DNA from: Clostridium lacusfryxellense | GTDB taxonomy: Bacteria > Bacillota > Clostridia > Clostridiales > Clostridiaceae | Assembly: GCF_018861735.1 (NCBI RefSeq) | Contig: NZ_JAHLEB010000037.1 | Coordinates: 1 to 48,801 of the forward strand | Length of the DNA stretch: 48,801 nt | Direction of reading: 5' to 3' | Shown: positions 8,100-16,289 of the stretch, piece after piece | How positions within the stretch are numbered: the first letter of the stretch is position 1 | Layout of the letters: every line of letters begins with the position of its first letter | Translations under genes and position numbers: made by a program | Notes under the pieces: model-generated | The model's input: the letters and a program-made list of their open reading frames with translations, nothing else | Told to the model about the DNA's origin: nothing | Databases searched by the model: none

Positions 8100-8115
8100 G
8101 GTGGGAGTGATATTT

Positions 8116-8586
8116 ATGATCTTTGGTGTAGGTATTGATATAGTTGAAATACCACGTATAAAAAAAGCTATGGAGAGCAATAGTAAGTTTTTAGAGAAGA
8201 TATTTACTAGTACTGAACTGGAATATCTTAAGAGTAGAAATTTAAGAGCTGAGTATGTGGCTGGAAGATTTGCAGCTAAAGAAGCAGTAGCAAAAGCATT
8301 AGGTACAGGTTTTAGAGGGTTTGATTTTAAGGATATTGAGATCGACAGGACAACTCTTGGAAAACCAATAGTAATTTTAAAAGGAAAGGCAAAGTTAATT
8401 GCTAAAAAAGAAGGGCAATATAGTATTCATCTTAGCATTTCTCATGGGGAAGATAGCGCGGTGGCTTATGCTATACTAGATGTTGAAAAGAAAACTGAAG
8501 AAAAGTGCAACGAAGAAAAATGTACCGATGAAAAATGTACCGATGAAAAATGTAAATATGAGGCTATAGAACCTGAGTCTTTCTAA
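8116..8586 (+). CDS. acpS: Holo-[acyl-carrier-protein] synthase with cysteine-rich tail
   Basis: Transfers 4'-phosphopantetheine from CoA to acyl carrier protein for fatty-acid synthesis. MIFGVGIDIVEIPRI at the N-terminus and RFAAKEAVAKALGTGFRG (about residues 52-69) with magnesium-binding Asp and Glu are diagnostic; SISHGEDSAVAYAI follows. An in-frame GTG at 8101 is part of the binding site region; ATG 8116 has GGTGGG at proper spacing, giving 156 residues. AcpS is normally about 120-126 residues. The extra C-terminal ~30 residues are charged and contain four KC(N/T)(E/D)E-type repeats encoded by a 15-bp tandem DNA repeat. The tail is unusual and of unknown role. Confidence 0.93.
   Translation: MIFGVGIDIVEIPRIKKAMESNSKFLEKIFTSTELEYLKSRNLRAEYVAGRFAAKEAVAKALGTGFRGFDFKDIEIDRTTLGKPIVILKGKAKLIAKKEGQYSIHLSISHGEDSAVAYAILDVEKKTEEKCNEEKCTDEKCTDEKCKYEAIEPESF
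8500..8559 (+). repeat. 15-bp tandem repeat in the 3' part of acpS
   Basis: Four consecutive 15-bp units (8500, 8515, 8530 and 8545). Two are identical (GAAAAATGTACCGAT) and two diverged. Each encodes a five-residue E-K-C-x-x block, so unit gain or loss keeps the frame. Confidence 0.8.
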
Positions 8587-8656
8587 TTATTTATTTTAGT
8601 AATAGTATTAAACTCTTAGTAATAGTATTAGTAGTATAACGAAATGCTTTGGTAAT

Positions 8657-8685
8657 AAATATTGTTTATAAACAAGGCATAATTG
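8657..8685 (+). promoter_or_regulatory. Possible sigma-E-type promoter of the gerS-like gene
   Basis: AAATATT (8657-8663), 14-base spacer, CATAATTG (8678-8685). The -35 matches the sporulation sigma-E pattern in six of seven positions and the spacing is right, but the -10 matches only partly (CATA conserved). Confidence 0.3.
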
Positions 8686-8720
8686 TTTAACATCTCCAGA
8701 GAAATCCTAGGAGGATAACA

Positions 8721-9335
8721 ATGAAAAAGAAATTACTATTAATTATAAGCTTTTTACTAATTTTAAGTTTTATGCTACTTACTTCATGTGATAAGAAACC
8801 AAAGGATACTAATGATATAACAAATTTTCTTAAAAACATGGAAAGCTATACAACAAATATGAATATGGATATAATTAATACTAAACAGACAATTAACTAT
8901 AAGGCAAAACAATCATATTTGCGGGGAGGTGGATACAAACTAGAACTAAATAAAAATAGAGTGTTTATTTACAAAAATGATGATAAAATCTATATTAGTG
9001 ACAAAAACAATAAAACAAAGTATGTACAAAGCAAGGAATTTGATGAAGTACTGAAACTAAGTTTTATTGGTGAATACATAGGATTATTATATACTAATGA
9101 GGAAATAAAGTATGTTACCAAAAATATTAATGATATCGAATACACAGTAATTGATTTACTAATACCTGGTAGTAATAGAAATATTAATAAAGCATTGTTA
9201 TATGTTAATAATAAAAAAATGATACCAGATAAAATGGTCATTTACGATATCGATGGTAAAGAAAAAATTAATATAACATATACTAATTTCCTGCCTAATG
9301 TAAAAATTGAACCATCAGTGTTTTTAGTTCCATAA
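8721..9335 (+). CDS. GerS-like germination lipoprotein
   Basis: 204 residues. A signal sequence (MKKKLLLIISFLLILSFML) ends in the lipobox LLTSC, so cysteine 23 should be lipidated and the protein anchored outside the membrane. The mature part has alternating beta strands typical of LolA/GerS-fold lipoproteins (YKLELNKNRVFIYKNDDKIYI; ITYTNFLPN; PSVFLVP). In Clostridioides difficile, gerS sits directly before alr2, the same order as here; GerS works with the amidase CwlD to make the cortex muramic-delta-lactam needed for spore germination. Call based on fold, lipobox and synteny, not on close sequence matching. AGGAGG precedes the ATG. Confidence 0.65.
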   Translation: MKKKLLLIISFLLILSFMLLTSCDKKPKDTNDITNFLKNMESYTTNMNMDIINTKQTINYKAKQSYLRGGGYKLELNKNRVFIYKNDDKIYISDKNNKTKYVQSKEFDEVLKLSFIGEYIGLLYTNEEIKYVTKNINDIEYTVIDLLIPGSNRNINKALLYVNNKKMIPDKMVIYDIDGKEKINITYTNFLPNVKIEPSVFLVP

Positions 9336-9379
9336 TATAGATTAATATAAACAAATGAAAAAATAGTAATAAAAATGAG

Positions 9380-10549
9380 GTGAGGGTAATTTTTAAACAT
9401 TTAAGGCCTGTGTGGGCAGAGATTGATTTAGATAAATTAGCTCATAATATGAGAGAAATTAGGCGAATAGCTAAAAGTGAGAACATTATTGCTGTTGTTA
9501 AAGCAGATGCTTATGGGCATGGTGCAGTAGATGTGGCTCCTGTGCTTCTTGAAAATGGTGCTAATAGGCTTGCAGTAGCAATTCAAAGTGAAGCTATGGA
9601 ACTTAGACGCTCAGGAATAGAATGCCCAATAATGGTTTTGGGGTTTACACCGCCTAATTTAATAGATAATTTATTAAAATATGATATTGAACAAACTGTA
9701 TATACTTATGAATTCGCGAAAAGATTATCAAAGATGGCTGTACGGAAAAATAAAATAGCAAAGATTCACATAGCTGTTGATACTGGTATGGGCAGAATAG
9801 GCTTTTTACCGAATGACGAGAGCTGCGAGGTCGTATATAATATAAGTAAGTTACCTAATATAGTTATAGAAGGAGTATTCTGCCATTTCTCAACGGCAGA
9901 TGAAAAAGATAAAACATATACTTATAAGCAAGTTGAAAAATTTGATGATTTTTATGCAAAGTTAAGGGCTAGGAAAGTGTACATAAAGATGAGGCATATT
10001 GCCAATAGCGCAGCTATAATAGATTTACCAGAAACTCATTATGAGGCAGTGCGCCCAGGGATAATAATATATGGATATTATCCATCTGACGAAGTAAATA
10101 AGGAAAACATAGATTTATTACCTGTTATGACATTAAAAACAAATGTAGTACACATAAAAACACTTCCTGCTGGTGAATACGTGAGTTACGGACGAAAATA
10201 TAAAACTGAAAAAGAAACTGTTATTGCAACACTTCCAATTGGATATGCAGATGGTTATACAAGGCTTTTATTTGGAAAGGCAAAGGTAATCTTAAAAGGT
10301 AAATTTGCTCCAGTTATAGGCAAAATTTGTATGGATCAATGCATGATTGATATAACTGAAATCCAAGGAGTAAAAGTTGGAGATGAGGTTATATTAATTG
10401 GAGAAGATGGTAAGAATAAATTTACAGCAGATATGATAGGGGAGCTAATTGGTACTATAAGTTACGAAGTAGTTTGTATGATCGGTAAACGAGTTCCAAG
10501 AGTGTATACTAAAAATGGTGTGGTCGTAAAAATAAGAAAGTATGTATAA
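9380..10549 (+). CDS. alr: Alanine racemase
   Basis: PLP enzyme converting L- to D-alanine for peptidoglycan; fold-type III. The PLP lysine is in [12 protein letters not shown] (K41 in this numbering), the catalytic tyrosine region is [11 protein letters not shown], and [10 protein letters not shown] and ANSAA are further signatures. Length is normal. The start is problematic: GTG 9380 is the only ordinary start upstream but lies within the ribosome binding site (AGGTGAGG, 9378-9385) and has none of its own. An ATT at 9389, six bases after AGGTG, would give [14 protein letters not shown], a natural Alr N-terminus. It follows the gerS-like gene by 44 bases. Confidence 0.95.
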   Translation: MRVIFKHLRPVWAEIDLDKLAHNMREIRRIAKSENIIAVVKADAYGHGAVDVAPVLLENGANRLAVAIQSEAMELRRSGIECPIMVLGFTPPNLIDNLLKYDIEQTVYTYEFAKRLSKMAVRKNKIAKIHIAVDTGMGRIGFLPNDESCEVVYNISKLPNIVIEGVFCHFSTADEKDKTYTYKQVEKFDDFYAKLRARKVYIKMRHIANSAAIIDLPETHYEAVRPGIIIYGYYPSDEVNKENIDLLPVMTLKTNVVHIKTLPAGEYVSYGRKYKTEKETVIATLPIGYADGYTRLLFGKAKVILKGKFAPVIGKICMDQCMIDITEIQGVKVGDEVILIGEDGKNKFTADMIGELIGTISYEVVCMIGKRVPRVYTKNGVVVKIRKYV

Positions 10550-10628
10550 AACTAAAGATTTACATGGAAAATAATACGTTTAATGTATTGAAAATTGTTG
10601 AAAAAGGGCGAAAAAAAGAATAATTTCT

Positions 10629-10658
10629 TTGACAGACTGACATAGGTTGATTTATAAT
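10629..10658 (+). promoter_or_regulatory. Promoter of mazEF
   Basis: TTGACA (10629-10634), 18-base spacer, TATAAT (10653-10658): both hexamers match consensus, about 50 bases before the mazE start. Confidence 0.75.
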
Positions 10659-10708
10659 ATATTTCATACATATTGTTGTTTTACTAAATAGGAGGTATTA
10701 AATTTTCT

Positions 10709-11029
10709 ATGTCAACTTCAAAGAAATTAGTAATAAACCTCTCAAAAAAACTTTATATGGAATTTAATAAGGCACTTCAAAAAGATTGTAAAAAAAGAAG
10801 TGAATTTATTAGGGTTGCTATAATACTATATAGTGAGGAAAAGAAAAAACTTAATTATATTGATGAAATGAAACAAGGATATTTAGCAATGGCGGAGTTA
10901 AATTTAAAAATATCTAATATGGGTTTTGAGACTGATATCAAAGATTTTAAAGAATACGAAGTTAAGCTTTCGGAGAGTGATTTGTCAAATGACAACAATA
11001 GTAAAAAGAGGAGATATATTTTATGCTGA
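10709..11029 (+). CDS. mazE: MazE/EndoAI-type ribbon-helix-helix antitoxin
   Basis: 106 residues. The N-terminal ~45 residues ([19 protein letters not shown]...[12 protein letters not shown]) form a ribbon-helix-helix DNA-binding motif; the C-terminal part is helical and acidic and would wrap the toxin. It should neutralise MazF and repress its own promoter. The C-terminal 41 bases overlap the mazF start, coupling their translation. Placement behind alr is conserved in Bacillus (ndoAI-ndoA) and C. difficile. The start has AGGAGG about 13 bases upstream, somewhat long. The last residues ([10 protein letters not shown]) are encoded by the overlapped mazF frame. Confidence 0.85.
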   Translation: MSTSKKLVINLSKKLYMEFNKALQKDCKKRSEFIRVAIILYSEEKKKLNYIDEMKQGYLAMAELNLKISNMGFETDIKDFKEYEVKLSESDLSNDNNSKKRRYILC

Positions 11030-11336
11030 TTTGAGTCCGGTTGTAGGCTCGGAACAAGGTGGGATTAGACCAGTAATAATACTTCAAAATGATATTGGTA
11101 ATAAGTACAGTCCCACCATTATAATTGCAGCTATTACTTCTCAGATAAATAAGGCGAAACTCCCTACTCATGTTGAAATTTCTTCAGAAGAGTATGGTCT
11201 AAATAAAGATTCTGTAGTTTTGCTAGAACAAATAAGAACATTAGATAAAAAGAGATTAAAAGAAAAAATTGGTCATATGACTGATGGAGATATGAAAAAG
11301 GTAGATACTGCACTTTTAATTAGTGTAGGTTTATAA
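10989..11336 (+). CDS. mazF: MazF/EndoA-type mRNA interferase toxin
   Basis: 115 residues. [23 protein letters not shown] is the typical MazF N-terminus, with [11 protein letters not shown] and AAITSQ carrying the conserved Arg and Thr/Ser of the active site. Family members cut single-stranded mRNA at short sites; relatives in Bacillus and C. difficile prefer UACAU. The open frame extends upstream to 10926, but ATG 10989 with GGAGAG upstream gives the family's N-terminus. A terminator 35 bases downstream closes the operon. Confidence 0.95.
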   Translation: MTTIVKRGDIFYADLSPVVGSEQGGIRPVIILQNDIGNKYSPTIIIAAITSQINKAKLPTHVEISSEEYGLNKDSVVLLEQIRTLDKKRLKEKIGHMTDGDMKKVDTALLISVGL

Positions 11337-11370
11337 AAGGGATAAGGGTTTGTAGCTCTTATTAAATAAG

Positions 11371-11397
11371 ATAAGGGCACTTTTGCCCTTATTTTTA
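11371..11397 (+). terminator. Terminator of mazEF
   Basis: ATAAGGGCA (11371-11379) and TGCCCTTAT (11384-11392) pair around CTTT, followed by a T run. Confidence 0.92.
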
Positions 11398-11554
11398 TTG
11401 GACTTTGCAATATTTAATAAACTTTCATAATTTTTAATTTTTGTGTAAATAATAAAAAGATATTCTCTATAAGATTAAGAGTAAATAAATTAGCTCATTT
11501 TGTATAATATTCACGAAAATTTTATATTAAAATTTATAACATGCCTAGTCATTA

Positions 11555-11563
11555 TGTTATAAT
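11555..11563 (+). promoter_or_regulatory. Extended -10 element of ftsEX
   Basis: TGTTATAAT, an extended -10, stands about 55 bases before the ftsE start; no strong -35 is visible. Confidence 0.5.
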
Positions 11564-11618
11564 GTTATTAGTGATTTTACTGAAATAAATTACATAAACA
11601 TATTAAGGAGAGTTAAAT

Positions 11619-12305
11619 ATGATACAACTTAAGAAAGTAACTAAGATTTATGATAATAATGTAATAGCTTTGTCGAATATTGATATTACTATTGAAAAAG
11701 GCGAATTCGTATTTCTTGTAGGGCCTAGTGGCGCAGGAAAATCTACTTTTGTCAAAATACTATTAAAAGAGACAAAAGCAACTACTGGTAGTGTTTTTTT
11801 GGATGGAACTGATATAACAACATTGCGCAGAAAAGAAATACCATATGTTAGAAGGAAAATTGGAGTAGTGTTCCAAGATTTTAGACTAATTGATAGTTTG
11901 AATGTTTATGAAAACGTAGCATTCGCACTAAGAGTTACGGAGGCTTCTGCTAAAGACATTAAGAAAAAAGTACCTTATGTTTTAGATTTAGTGGGATTAT
12001 CAAAAAAACATATGGCTTTTCCAAATGAGATTTCAGGTGGAGAAAAACAAAGAGTTTCTCTTGCGAGAGCTATAGTCAATAATCCGACTTTGCTAATAGC
12101 AGATGAACCAACAGGAAATTTAGATCCAGAAACTGCTTTGGGTATAATGGATATTCTGAATGATATAAACAAGGCGGGAACTACTATAATTATGGCGACA
12201 CATGCAAAAAACATAGTAGATTCTATGAAAAAAAGAGTAATTGCTTTAGAAAAAGGTGTTCTAGTTAGAGATGAGCAGAGAGGAAGATACGGTTATGAAG
12301 ATTAG
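11619..12305 (+). CDS. ftsE: Cell division ATP-binding protein FtsE
   Basis: 228-residue ABC ATPase. Walker A GPSGAGKST at residues 35-43, Q-loop in VVFQDFRLI, signature ISGGEKQRVSLARA, Walker B LLIADEPTGNLDPE, switch histidine in MATHAKNI. FtsE drives FtsX, a transmembrane partner, to activate peptidoglycan hydrolases at the septum or in cell elongation. AAGGAGAG precedes the ATG. It overlaps ftsX by 11 bases, so the two are cotranscribed and translationally coupled. Confidence 0.97.
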   Translation: MIQLKKVTKIYDNNVIALSNIDITIEKGEFVFLVGPSGAGKSTFVKILLKETKATTGSVFLDGTDITTLRRKEIPYVRRKIGVVFQDFRLIDSLNVYENVAFALRVTEASAKDIKKKVPYVLDLVGLSKKHMAFPNEISGGEKQRVSLARAIVNNPTLLIADEPTGNLDPETALGIMDILNDINKAGTTIIMATHAKNIVDSMKKRVIALEKGVLVRDEQRGRYGYED

Positions 12306-13185
12306 TACAATTAAATATTATGTTATGGATGCTTTAAAAAGTTTAAAAAGAAATAGTACAGTTAGTATAGCATCAGTGGCTACAGTAGCGGCTACTCTGT
12401 TCATTCTAGGTGTGTTTTTACTCATTGTTTTTAATGTTAATGCAGGAGTCCAGGAGTTGGGTGCTAAACTAGAGGTGAAAATTTTCCTTAAGGATAATGC
12501 AACAATATCGGATAAATCAGCTATAGAAGCTGCAATAAACAAAGTTAAGGGAGTATCAGAGGTTAAATTTGAAGATAAGCAAGATGCACTAAACAATGTA
12601 AAGAAACAATTTGGAGAGGATAGTGAATCATTAGTACAAGGATTTGAAAAGACAAACCCTTTTCCAAATGCATATGTTGTTAAAGTGTCAAACCCTAAAG
12701 TTGTAGACGATGTAGTTAAGGGAGCAGCGGGGCTAAAAGGTGTAGATAAGATTAAGGATGTTAGAGAAGTAGTTGACAAAATTATAAGCATAACTAATAC
12801 TCTTAAAATAGTAGGAGCAGTATTATTTGCAATTTTAATAAGTGTTTCGTTATTCTTAATAGCAAACACAATTAAACTTACAGTATATTCGAGAAAAAGA
12901 GAAATAGGTATTATGAAATTCGTTGGAGCTACTGATTGGTTTATAAGATGGCCATTTATTATTGAAGGTATGATGCTTGGAATAACAGGAGCGCTTCTCT
13001 CTACTGGAGTATTATATTATGCATATAAAATAGTTTTCGTAAAATATACAAGTTCATTACTCGGAATTACGTTAATGAATCCTCATATTATATTAGGCAC
13101 TTTTTTATGGCAGTTTGTGATTGGTGGCTTAGTTATTGGGGCACTCGGAAGTTCTCTCTCAATAAGAAAATTCTTGGTCGTTTAG
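12295..13185 (+). CDS. ftsX: Cell division protein FtsX
   Basis: 296 residues with the FtsX layout: N-terminal cytoplasmic stretch (DALKSLKRNST), a first membrane helix at ~25-45, an extracellular domain of ~110 residues (LEVKIFLKDNATISDK...), and three C-terminal helices at ~170-190, ~218-240 and ~265-290. The extracellular loop contacts the hydrolase partner. The frame is open from 12271, but ATG 12295 has GAGAGGAAG upstream and gives the usual N-terminus, within the end of ftsE. Confidence 0.95.
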   Translation: MKISTIKYYVMDALKSLKRNSTVSIASVATVAATLFILGVFLLIVFNVNAGVQELGAKLEVKIFLKDNATISDKSAIEAAINKVKGVSEVKFEDKQDALNNVKKQFGEDSESLVQGFEKTNPFPNAYVVKVSNPKVVDDVVKGAAGLKGVDKIKDVREVVDKIISITNTLKIVGAVLFAILISVSLFLIANTIKLTVYSRKREIGIMKFVGATDWFIRWPFIIEGMMLGITGALLSTGVLYYAYKIVFVKYTSSLLGITLMNPHIILGTFLWQFVIGGLVIGALGSSLSIRKFLVV

Positions 13186-13220
13186 TATTAAGTGAATTTA
13201 TGTAATATTTGATAAAGTTA

Positions 13221-13240
13221 TTAAATATATATATATTTAA
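13221..13240. repeat. 20-bp perfect AT palindrome
   Basis: A fully symmetrical A/T-only palindrome built on TTAAATATAT and its complement, in the 121-base ftsX-ctpA gap. It may weaken read-through or serve as a flexible control site; it lacks a GC stem, so it is not a normal terminator. Confidence 0.4.
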
Positions 13241-13306
13241 TATTATTGTTATAAAATTATTAAATTTACATAATAATATATAGAGAATTGCGAAGAGGTG
13301 TATTAA

Positions 13307-14578
13307 ATGGGCGATGAAAATAAATTTAAAATCGTAGATAATGGTAATGAAAGAAATAAATTCAGAAAGAGAAAATGGGTAACATGGATAATAGTATTGC
13401 TTGTGGTTACTAATTCCATAACCTTGTTTGTCTCAAATAGGATTTCTCTAGGATTACCAAATGGTAAAGTTATGATTGGTAGAGAAGCTTATGATCAGGT
13501 ATTAAAATTTCAAAAACTGTTTTTAGTGAGAAATAAATTGTATGAGTACTATGATGGTAAGATTACTGATGATGTTCTTGTAGAAGGTGCTATAAAGGGT
13601 ATGACGGATTCTCTAAAAGATCCTTATACAACTTTCATGAACAAAAAAGAGTATACAGACTTTAATTCTCAAACTGAGGGAGCTTATACTGGTCTTGGTC
13701 TACAGGTTGGAGTGAAAGAAGATAATATAGTTGTAATTGCTCCTTTTGATGGCTCACCAGCTAAAAAAGCAGGTTTAATATCCGGAGATGTTATAGAAAA
13801 GGTTAATAAAACAGAAGTTACAGGAAAAGAACTAGATAAGGCTGTTACAATGATGAAAGGCAAAGTTGGTGAAGAGGTTACTCTAACTATCAATAGAGAA
13901 GGAAAAGGTAACTTTGATGTTAGCATGAAACGTGCCCAAATAGATTTAGTAACAGTTAAAGGTGAAATGCTAGAAAATAATGTTGGATATATTCAGCTTA
14001 CGATGTTTGATGAACATACTTCTAAAAACTTTGAAAAGAAATTAACAGAGCTCGAGCAGAAGGGTATGAAGAGTCTGATTGTTGATGTAAGAGGAAATCC
14101 TGGTGGTCTTCTAGATCAAGTTGTATCTTTAACTTCTAATTTTGTTGCAAAAGGAAAGAACATAGTTTATACAATAGATAAGAATAAGAAAAAAACAGAA
14201 TATAAATCTACTGGAGGCATTGCTATAGGTATGCCATTAACAGTATTAACAGATGCAGGAAGCGCTAGTGCCTCAGAAATTTTCGCAGGTGCTATAAGAG
14301 ACTATAAAGTTGGTACTTTAGTGGGAGAAAAAACCTTTGGTAAAGGTGTTGTTCAAACTATGCTTTCAAGAAGCCAAGATGGTTTTGATGATGGTACTGC
14401 ATTAAAGGTAACTATTTCTAAATATTATACTCCAAATGGTGAGAATATCCATCATGTTGGAATTAAACCAGAAGTTGCAGTTACTTACCCAGCAGCACTT
14501 AAAACAAAAACATATGATAAAAAAACAGATCCACAATTTATAAAAGCTTTAGAACTCGCTAAAGATAAAATTAAGTAA
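13307..14578 (+). CDS. ctpA: Carboxyl-terminal processing protease (S41 family)
   Basis: 423 residues. Single N-terminal membrane helix (~24-42) then an extracellular protease. PDZ domain at ~115-190 (TGLGLQVGVKEDNIVV...GDVIEKVN). The S41 core follows with catalytic serine in DAGSASASEIFAGA and lysine in GEKTFGKGVVQT. CtpA/CtpB enzymes trim envelope or sporulation proteins; the exact substrate here is unknown. Adjacency to ftsEX is the common Firmicute order and fits an envelope role. GAAGAGGTG precedes the ATG and a hairpin terminator follows. Confidence 0.95.
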   Translation: MGDENKFKIVDNGNERNKFRKRKWVTWIIVLLVVTNSITLFVSNRISLGLPNGKVMIGREAYDQVLKFQKLFLVRNKLYEYYDGKITDDVLVEGAIKGMTDSLKDPYTTFMNKKEYTDFNSQTEGAYTGLGLQVGVKEDNIVVIAPFDGSPAKKAGLISGDVIEKVNKTEVTGKELDKAVTMMKGKVGEEVTLTINREGKGNFDVSMKRAQIDLVTVKGEMLENNVGYIQLTMFDEHTSKNFEKKLTELEQKGMKSLIVDVRGNPGGLLDQVVSLTSNFVAKGKNIVYTIDKNKKKTEYKSTGGIAIGMPLTVLTDAGSASASEIFAGAIRDYKVGTLVGEKTFGKGVVQTMLSRSQDGFDDGTALKVTISKYYTPNGENIHHVGIKPEVAVTYPAALKTKTYDKKTDPQFIKALELAKDKIK

Positions 14579-14606
14579 TATCATAAAGATACAGTTTAAT
14601 AAATAA

Positions 14607-14644
14607 CAAGTATCTACCAATAAATTTGGTGGATGCTTGATTTT
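14607..14644 (+). terminator. Terminator after ctpA
   Basis: A 14-base stem (14607-14620 with 14626-14639; CAAG...CTTG outer pairs, some G-U), five-base loop, then TTTT. Confidence 0.8.
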
Positions 14645-14677
14645 GTACGTGATTACTTAGCTGTGGAACATAGTCTA

Positions 14678-14686
14678 TGTTATAAT
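14678..14686 (+). promoter_or_regulatory. Extended -10 promoter of the PDZ gene
   Basis: TGTTATAAT at 14678-14686, 41 bases before the preferred ATG 14728. The -35 region is weak. Confidence 0.55.
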
Positions 14687-14727
14687 GTAATGTGTTTGAT
14701 AATGCTCAGGGAGGAGATTTTAATCCG

Positions 14728-16020
14728 ATGGAAATCGCAATACATACTTTAAGAGCAGTTGCTTTTGCAATTGTAGATCCTTCAAATGCGTTTATTTTGA
14801 TAATGATTGCATTGATTTTTTATAATAAAAACAAGAAGATTGCGGCTATGCAGAAAATGATAATGGGGGAAACTTTAGATTCAGCTTTCGAGCTTACTAT
14901 ATCTCAAATTGTTATAGGGATTTTTGCTGGTGCTATAGCGAGTCTTATATTTACATATTCAGGATTAGTTTTTGATGAAAGTTCAAATATCTATTTATTG
15001 TTTATGGTGTCATTATTCTTCATGGCATTTAAACCTAGATATATTTGTTTTTCTTATTCTGGTGCAGTTTTAGGAATTGCTAGCCTATTGTTTAAATATG
15101 CAGCTAGTGTTTTACATATGCCACAATTAGATATTATTAAAATAGATATCTTAACCTTAATGATGCTTGTTGGAATATTGCACATTATAGAAGGAAGTTT
15201 AGTAATGATAGATGGTTCAAGAGGAGCTATTCCTGTATTTACTAATAGAGATGATAAAATTATTGGTGGGTTCTCTTTAAAAAGATATTGGGCATTGCCA
15301 ATTGCTTTACTTATACTTTTAAGTGCAACTACTTCAGATGCAATGGTTGGACAAAGCGTAATGATTCCTGAGTGGAGACATTTATTAAAAGGGGACATAA
15401 TAGATAAAATTCTGAAAAATTCAGTTATAGCTACTATTGCTTTGTACGGAGTTATAGGATATGGCAGTATTACGTTTACTAAGAGTAAAACGCGAAAGAA
15501 GCTTACTTCGGGTGGTTTAATAGTTGGGTATGGTGTAATTTTAACAGCAATATCGCAACTCGCGGTATTCGGTGTGTGGTTTCAATTATTTATTTTAATA
15601 TTTGCTGCGGTTTCTCATGAAGCTATGTTGCGAATAGAAAAACATGTGGAGCTTACTTCAAAACCTAAATATGTAAGTAGTGACGAGGGAATTATGGTAC
15701 TCGCGGTAGCTCCGGAATCTCCCGCTTTTCAAATGGGTATTGAAAGTGGAGATTTAATTTTGTTGCTCAATGATAAAAAGATAGAGGTCGAAGAAGAAAT
15801 TTTTAATGTTATTAAAGGGAATTTTAATTCTTTATCAATGAAAATTAAGAAAGCATCTGGGGAATTAAAGGACATTACTTATGATAATATGGCTAAGAGA
15901 AAAAGACTGGGGATAGTAATTGTACCTAGGGAAGTACCTAGAGATACTACTGTTGTAAATGTTAATGAAGAAACATTTAAAGATATAATGGACAAAATTA
16001 GAGACAAAGATAAAGAGTAA
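14728..16020 (+). CDS. MinJ-like polytopic membrane protein with C-terminal PDZ domain
   Basis: 430 residues. The N-terminal ~300 residues contain about eight membrane segments; the last ~110 residues are a cytoplasmic PDZ domain (GIMVLAVAPESPAFQMGIESGDLILLLNDKKIE). This is the layout of B. subtilis MinJ, the scaffold that links DivIVA to MinD at the division site, and MinJ also lies near ftsEX and a ctp protease there. Direct homology beyond layout is not established. The frame opens at GTG 14692, before the binding site AGGGAGGAG; ATG 14728 is 11 bases after it. Palindrome 1 begins right after the stop. Confidence 0.75.
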   Translation: MEIAIHTLRAVAFAIVDPSNAFILIMIALIFYNKNKKIAAMQKMIMGETLDSAFELTISQIVIGIFAGAIASLIFTYSGLVFDESSNIYLLFMVSLFFMAFKPRYICFSYSGAVLGIASLLFKYAASVLHMPQLDIIKIDILTLMMLVGILHIIEGSLVMIDGSRGAIPVFTNRDDKIIGGFSLKRYWALPIALLILLSATTSDAMVGQSVMIPEWRHLLKGDIIDKILKNSVIATIALYGVIGYGSITFTKSKTRKKLTSGGLIVGYGVILTAISQLAVFGVWFQLFILIFAAVSHEAMLRIEKHVELTSKPKYVSSDEGIMVLAVAPESPAFQMGIESGDLILLLNDKKIEVEEEIFNVIKGNFNSLSMKIKKASGELKDITYDNMAKRKRLGIVIVPREVPRDTTVVNVNEETFKDIMDKIRDKDKE

Positions 16021-16022
16021 GG

Positions 16023-16271
16023 AAAGTATGAAATTTCTCCTGCATACCTTGCAATATGAACTTGAAACGTAAAATTTCATTAAGAAATTCTAGTGTTTTT
16101 CTCACACATAATTCTCTAGCGCTCACATTCGCCGTCCTGGCTCAGGTTCGCTAACCTGCCGTCCTGGCAGGTTTACGAGAATTTTGTAATCGAAAAACAA
16201 GAATTACTAAATGAAATTTCAATGTTACTGCGCTTCTTATCGCAAGTTACTCTGGAGAGATTTCATACTTT
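16023..16271. repeat. Long imperfect palindrome 1
   Basis: The outer ends AAAGTATGAAAT and ATTTCATACTTT are inverted. The arms (~100 bp) stay complementary with small gaps, for example AAATTTCATT inverted against AATGAAATTT. The centre holds nested hairpins: CAGGTT-CGCT-AACCTG and AACCTGCC-GTCCT-GGCAGGTT. The element starts two bases after the MinJ-like stop codon. Its right arm matches the end segment of the tandem repeat unit (CTCTGGAGAGATTTCATACT). Confidence 0.8.
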
Positions 16272-16289
16272 ATTTTTGATGTAAGAGTA

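Noticed and set aside
12318-12869. 183-residue minus-strand open frame inside ftsX
   Set aside because: It is the mirror of a strongly supported ftsX with no ribosome binding site and a composition typical of antisense shadow frames.
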